DNA from: Methanobacteriota archaeon
Lineage (GTDB): Archaea > Halobacteriota > Methanosarcinia > Methanosarcinales > Methanosarcinaceae
Assembly (NCBI GenBank): GCA_030837265.1
Contig: JAUPKV010000030.1
Location: 1 to 10,427, forward strand
Length of the DNA: 10,427 bases
Direction of reading: 5' to 3'
Below the pieces are notes generated by a model that ran no database searches, had not been told where the DNA came from, and worked only from the letters and a program-made list of their open reading frames with translations. The position numbers and the translations under genes were made by a program. Below, piece after piece: positions 7,344 to 10,427 of this stretch; within the stretch, counting starts at the first letter, position 1, and every line of letters starts with the position of its first letter.

Positions 7344-7558
7344 GAAATATTAACAGCATCATCACTCATTATTTTTTTGTAAATTTTGATTTTACCTTGT
7401 ACAAACTGTTTATATATCCCACAGAAACATTTGTCCAGTTCTTTTGTACATGTATAAGAATCGTCTCTGTATGCAGTGCATTTTGAGGCGTATTCACATT
7501 TATTTTTCAACATGCCTTTTTTAAAACTCCTCAGTATGTTTTCAGAATGCAATATCAT
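7331..7558 (-). CDS. Small cysteine-rich protein of unknown function
   Basis: This is a 75-residue protein with five cysteines, C21-x5-C27-x9-C37-x6-C44-x-C46, within CEYASKCTAYRDDSYTC and KCFCGIYKQF. The pattern resembles a small metal-binding or cysteine-knuckle protein and recalls short Methanosarcina proteins of the form C..y..C..Y....y.C....CG.Y, though I cannot name a family. There is no signal peptide or membrane segment. Two starts are possible. ATG at 7558 has no ribosome-binding site but lies 24 bases after a TATA-like GTATAAAAAG (complement of 7582-7591), which suits a leaderless transcript. ATG at 7513 would give 60 residues, has GAGGAG (complement of 7527-7532) at a long 13-base spacing, and keeps all cysteines. 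The gene is convergent with the acyltransferase gene; its last codons lie in a duplicated 18-base repeat. Confidence 0.65.
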   Translation of the reverse strand: MILHSENILRSFKKGMLKNKCEYASKCTAYRDDSYTCTKELDKCFCGIYKQFVQGKIKIYKKIMSDDAVNISFQR

Positions 7559-7643
7559 TATATAATATATTTTATATTAATCTTTTTATACTACGTCCAT
7601 GTGATTATTTCCCCCGCTTTTGTTTACAGGACGTTTCTTTTAA

Positions 7644-7703
7644 AATATTCTAAAATTAAAAGAGGATTTTCGACTGAAAATCAAGGGGATATAATATTCT
7701 AAA
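7644..7703. repeat. Perfect hairpin bracketed by an 11-base direct repeat
   Basis: GATTTTC (7665-7671) and GAAAATC (7676-7682) form a 7-bp stem with the 4-base loop GACT. AATATTCTAAA is found on both sides, at 7644-7654 and 7693-7703, 49 bases apart. It could be a protein-binding site or part of a small RNA. No function can be assigned. Confidence 0.4.
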
Positions 7704-7730
7704 TATATTTAATAATTTTATTTAATTAAT

Positions 7731-7750
7731 AAAAACAGGCAAGACTGTTT
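7731..7750 (-). terminator. Terminator-like hairpin downstream of the YjbQ gene
   Basis: On the minus strand AAACAG, a 6-base loop and CTGTTT (complement of 7733-7750) run into TTTTTATTAATTAAA. This is a short stem followed by a T-rich tract, about 150 bases after the YjbQ stop codon. It is a possible 3' end for that transcript. Confidence 0.4.
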
Positions 7751-7900
7751 CCTATTTATCCTCAGAACAGATCTTAAGCAGCTTTCTAAAGTGATAAATT
7801 AAAGTTTGGATGTTTATTGGTAAGCTTCTTCAAGGAAGCAAAATCTACAGCGATTCTTTGCCCCTTTTCCCACCTTTAAATGTATTGAATTATTGCCGGT

Positions 7901-8320
7901 TTACTCTCCGATAAGTTGCAACACAATTTTTCTTACTTTTGTAATCCTATCAAAGTTTATATATATAATTTGCTGCCACGTCCCGAGCGTAATTCTTTTT
8001 TCAACAATAGGTACTGTAAGGCTAGGGCCAACGAGTAATGCTCTCAAATGCGAGCCTCCGTTATAATCACCCCAGGTCTCATGATGATGATAATTCTTAT
8101 CCAATGGGATTAGCTTATCAAGAATCTCTGAAACGTCTTTAGAAAGATTAGGCTCAAATTCCATTGTGGTGATTGCTCCGGTTGACCCGACGCAGAAGAC
8201 TGTAACTGTGCCGTTACTTATTTTTGAGCCTTTAACCTCTTTTGACACCATTTCGGTAATGTCAACTATTCCACAATCCTCTTTTCCAACGACTGAAATT
8301 TCTCTTGATTCTACTGGCAT
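7901..8320 (-). CDS. YjbQ/UPF0047 family protein (secondary thiamine-phosphate synthase-like)
   Basis: This is a complete 139-residue member of the YjbQ family, small soluble cytosolic proteins found in bacteria and archaea. They are annotated as secondary thiamine-phosphate synthase because the E. coli protein can replace ThiE weakly; the true cellular role is uncertain. The signature is present in order: GSTGAITTMEFEPNL (about 46-60), the His cluster YHHHETWGDYNGGSHLRALLVG (about 77-98), and IVEKRITLGTWQQIIYINFD (about 104-123). The His and Asp residues are the likely metal or phosphate site. Length is normal. ATG at 8320 has no ribosome-binding site, but a TATA-like box about 27 bases upstream suggests a leaderless transcript. 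It lies 90 bases downstream of the TIR gene on the same strand; co-transcription is possible but not required. Confidence 0.93.
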   Translation of the reverse strand: MPVESREISVVGKEDCGIVDITEMVSKEVKGSKISNGTVTVFCVGSTGAITTMEFEPNLSKDVSEILDKLIPLDKNYHHHETWGDYNGGSHLRALLVGPSLTVPIVEKRITLGTWQQIIYINFDRITKVRKIVLQLIGE

Positions 8321-8342
8321 GAAACGATATTAGTGGGTAAGT

Positions 8343-8351
8343 AAATATATT
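8343..8351 (-). promoter_or_regulatory. TATA-like box for the YjbQ gene
   Basis: AATATATTT on the minus strand (complement of 8343-8351) is centred about 27 bases before the ATG. Transcription would begin at or next to the start codon, which agrees with the missing ribosome-binding site. Confidence 0.45.
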
Positions 8352-8410
8352 CTTTATTAGAACAGTGTTTTCGACATTGTAGTGAAAAATCAGCCAATTG
8401 AGCATTTCCC

Positions 8411-10036
8411 CTATTTAGGAGTACGCAGGTTGCTTAGCCAGTCTTCGGTCATTTCCGTAGAGCATTCATCCAGGCTCTTCAATAGATTTCGATCTTTATT
8501 GTTCGCTTTCCTGAACGTTATGACCAGGGCGTTTGCTTTCAAAGCGGCTGTAAACGAACGTTCGGGAAGCGACACAAGTTTCATATACTCTCCAAAATTC
8601 TCGATAACATCACGCTCATTGACAACTTCATCAATTGAGCAGTCCATTGCACACTCGACATTTTGTGGCGAACAGTATAGAGTTCTGAACTTCTTATCCT
8701 TGAAGAATCTCCAGGCAGCTTCGACTTCGTTGACTTTATTCCTGGCTTCCTCCTCTTCCACACATAGTATCCAAACTTTGTTAACTTCTGTGTTTTTACC
8801 AAGCTTATCATAGAACAAGTGCCAATCAAAGTTATGGATTTTCTGCGGATCGCCTATCTTCCGCTCAATCAGCGTATGTTCCTTAGTTGCATCGACGAGC
8901 AGTTGTGTAATCTCCAATTTTTCACGGCTACGCATCTCCACTCCGTCATTTACTACCTTTCTAATATATTCGGACCAATCACTGAAGTAGCGGGTCGCAA
9001 TCGGAGTGAAATAGTCATAAAGAGACGGTGCGAACTCCTTGACCTTCCTCATTGCGTTTTGGTATTCCTGTATATACGGATCTCCAATTCCCGATAGCAC
9101 TTTATCTGTCTCGAGCGGCACGAGGTTCACGTCAAACTGCAACATATCAGCAGGTCCCTCGCGATAATGCGTCAGCACAGGCATATAGTGTTCGGTACCG
9201 TCTTCCAGTAGTGACCCGCATGGTACCGGGAATTCGTATCTGGTTGCGTTTACAATTTGCCCTTGCAAGTCTTTGACCCAGGCCGGGGATTCGTCAGCAT
9301 TTCCTTCAGCCAGGCGCTTCACCAGTGTTTCAAAGGTCTTGCAGCTTTTGGCATTAAGTGCCCCGAAGATTTGCTGTGCACGTGAGTTAATATCACTAAC
9401 CTGAAGTGATTTCCCAAACTCTGTCAGGGTTGCAGTATCGCTTGTTATCTTGGCTTTTTTGTCAATTTTCAGCTCCAACTGTATGAAAGGTTGAACATGC
9501 TCTTCTGAAACATGTTCGTGGATTACATCCTTGAGTTTTTCATAGATATCATCTGCCTTTTCCATGATCTCCGGCCCGTCCGACGATAGATTTGGAGCGA
9601 GTGCTTTATCTCCTCCGGGGAAAAAATCCATTTGGGTCAGAAAGCTCTGTACTAGTTTGAAGATATCATCCTTTGAATGCATGTCCACATGTACCTGGTC
9701 TTTGAATACTTTTGGAGTATCCTTAGCACACTGAAGCACGATGATACGTGTTTGTGGTGTTCCCTGGTTGGTTGCAACACCACACTCCCACATGCAATAA
9801 GACCAGTCCTTGTCCTCGGTCGTGTATATAAGCAGAACGACTCCGCTGTCCCAAAGTTCCTGTTTTATTTCTGATGTAATCGTGTGTCCAAGGCGTGGTC
9901 CCGGTGCATTTGAATTGGATGACTGGTACACACGTATTTCCTTTCTGCTCTCTTGATCCAGAAACTTCCGGATTATGTCTGCAATCTTCTTGTCTTCATG
10001 CTTATGGCTGATGAAAATGCATGGCTGCTGCAACAT
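8411..10036 (-). CDS. TIR-domain protein with a long unassigned C-terminal region
   Basis: This 541-residue soluble protein has no signal peptide or membrane segment. Residues ~5-150 form a TIR fold. The first strand and loop are CIFISHKHED (6-15). A loop YQSSNSNAPGPRLGHTI (37-53) precedes helix and strand VVLLIYTTED (66-75). Then comes WSYCMWECGVA (78-88), whose Glu84 matches the glutamate of NAD-cleaving TIR domains. Residues ~160-540 are mixed alpha/beta with no motif I can name. A segment around 230-310 with WVKDLQGQI and HYMPVL, and a later segment KVWILCVEEEEARNKV (about 420-435), look like separate domains. In prokaryotes TIR effectors usually serve in antiviral defence, degrading NAD or making a signal from it; the C-terminal part would then be the sensor. 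That role is inferred. ATG at 10036 has AGAGGT (complement of 10044-10049) seven bases upstream. The stop is TAG. The gene is GC-richer than the AT-rich sequence around it. Confidence 0.85.
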   Translation of the reverse strand: MLQQPCIFISHKHEDKKIADIIRKFLDQESRKEIRVYQSSNSNAPGPRLGHTITSEIKQELWDSGVVLLIYTTEDKDWSYCMWECGVATNQGTPQTRIIVLQCAKDTPKVFKDQVHVDMHSKDDIFKLVQSFLTQMDFFPGGDKALAPNLSSDGPEIMEKADDIYEKLKDVIHEHVSEEHVQPFIQLELKIDKKAKITSDTATLTEFGKSLQVSDINSRAQQIFGALNAKSCKTFETLVKRLAEGNADESPAWVKDLQGQIVNATRYEFPVPCGSLLEDGTEHYMPVLTHYREGPADMLQFDVNLVPLETDKVLSGIGDPYIQEYQNAMRKVKEFAPSLYDYFTPIATRYFSDWSEYIRKVVNDGVEMRSREKLEITQLLVDATKEHTLIERKIGDPQKIHNFDWHLFYDKLGKNTEVNKVWILCVEEEEARNKVNEVEAAWRFFKDKKFRTLYCSPQNVECAMDCSIDEVVNERDVIENFGEYMKLVSLPERSFTAALKANALVITFRKANNKDRNLLKSLDECSTEMTEDWLSNLRTPK

Positions 10037-10119
10037 TTGATTTACCTCTTCATGGTTGATTTGTACATGTTCTGGCTACGCGTTGAATTATCAAAACTCC
10101 TGTTTTTCCAAAGGATATG

Positions 10120-10130
10120 TAATATAAATA
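10120..10130 (-). promoter_or_regulatory. Probable TATA box for the TIR gene
   Basis: On the minus strand TATTTATATTA (complement of 10120-10130) is a good archaeal TATA candidate. A transcript would begin near 10097, leaving a leader of about 60 bases that includes the AGAGGT ribosome-binding site. Confidence 0.45.
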
Positions 10131-10224
10131 TCAGAAAGGTTTCTCAAAGCTTGACATCCCGTCACACTCATTTAACACTGTGTATAACCTTTATACTGAT
10201 TTTAATTGCTTAGATCATTTATTC

Positions 10225-10251
10225 CAATCGGTTCAGCTATATTTCCGATTG
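10225..10251. repeat. 7-base inverted repeat CAATCGG/CCGATTG
   Basis: CAATCGG (10225-10231) and CCGATTG (10245-10251) are exact reverse complements around a 13-base spacer, so their starts are two helical turns apart. It lies about 95 bases upstream of the TIR TATA candidate and could be a dimeric regulator site or the 3' hairpin of an off-window gene. Confidence 0.35.
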
Positions 10252-10427
10252 AATTCAAATGACAACCGTTAAACAGCTTATATTTATTCTTATAAAATAT
10301 CTAACAATAAAACATTAACAATTTCATGAAAATAAAGTTATCCTTTTAGTGTACCAATCTCGCCGAAATTGATTCAAAGGAATATAATTAAATTACTATA
10401 AAATTTATATTTAAAGATGATTAAAAT

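Larger units (their letters stand above)
7559..7900. other. AT-rich intergenic region with small hairpins, no gene seen
   Basis: These 342 bases separate the small cysteine-rich gene from the YjbQ gene. There is no convincing ORF or RNA gene. A perfect hairpin (7665-7682) between 11-base direct repeats, a terminator-like hairpin (7733-7750) and a weak stem GCTTC/GAAGC (7824-7828/7835-7839) are the visible structures. TATA-like sequences near 7559-7592 probably serve the small gene. Confidence 0.55.
10037..10427. other. Intergenic region upstream of the TIR gene, no gene seen
   Basis: The last 391 bases become very AT-rich toward the right edge and contain no convincing coding region on either strand. 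They hold the TIR gene's ribosome-binding site, a TATA-like box and one inverted repeat, listed separately. Confidence 0.55.

Noticed and set aside
8390..8413. Pyrrolysine readthrough of the TIR gene's TAG stop
   Set aside because: Readthrough would add only six further residues before TGA, so TAG is taken as a true stop.
8382..8813. Plus-strand open frame of 143 codons opposite the TIR gene
   Set aside because: Antisense to a coherent 541-codon gene with a ribosome-binding site; Ser/Leu-rich low-complexity translation.
7901..10036. TIR gene and YjbQ gene as a two-gene defence operon
   Set aside because: They share strand, but the 90-base gap holds a separate TATA-like box and YjbQ is a widespread housekeeping-type protein with no known defence link.
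9953..10213. Plus-strand open frame of 86 codons at the TIR 5' end
   Set aside because: Half is antisense to the TIR coding start and the rest lies over its leader and promoter; no ribosome-binding site.

Overview
The window looks like a chromosomal stretch of a methanogenic archaeon of the genus Methanosarcina. The evidence is indirect. A bacterial-type dnaK-dnaJ pair sits beside a secreted papain-like protease with PKD domains. Shine-Dalgarno-like sites (GGTGAT, GAGGT) and archaeal TATA-like boxes precede several genes. GC-moderate genes are separated by long, very AT-rich spacers. No database search was possible, so the genus is an inference.

Layout. Positions 1-1913 (+) carry the 3' third of dnaK and a complete dnaJ, the cytosolic Hsp70/Hsp40 chaperone pair. 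They are separated by a 132-base spacer with a direct repeat and two hairpins. A hairpin that could terminate both strands (1918-1969) separates dnaJ from a convergent gene (2007-4082, -) for an exported C1-type cysteine protease with a lectin-like region and two PKD domains. An AT-rich gap (4083-4628) holds a possible operator and a 17-base triple repeat. Then come an unrecognised exported, sequon-rich protein (4629-5552, -) and a 5'-truncated zinc-dependent phospholipase C gene (about 5632-6000, -). A membrane acyltransferase-3 protein follows (about 6231-7292, +), and opposite it a small cysteine-rich protein (7331-7558, -). After another AT-rich gap come a YjbQ/UPF0047 protein (7901-8320, -) and a 541-residue TIR-domain protein (8411-10036, -). 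The last 391 bases contain only a probable promoter and an inverted repeat.

How the parts relate. Apart from dnaK-dnaJ, the genes do not form one clear pathway. Positions 2007-7558 look like a cell-envelope/accessory region: secreted protease, exported unknown protein, decayed secreted hydrolase and a surface-modifying acyltransferase. The TIR protein is the best candidate for something under-described. It has a recognisable N-terminal TIR fold with the putative NADase glutamate, joined to about 380 residues I cannot assign. This is the arrangement expected of a single-gene immune effector with a built-in sensor, but that role is an inference.
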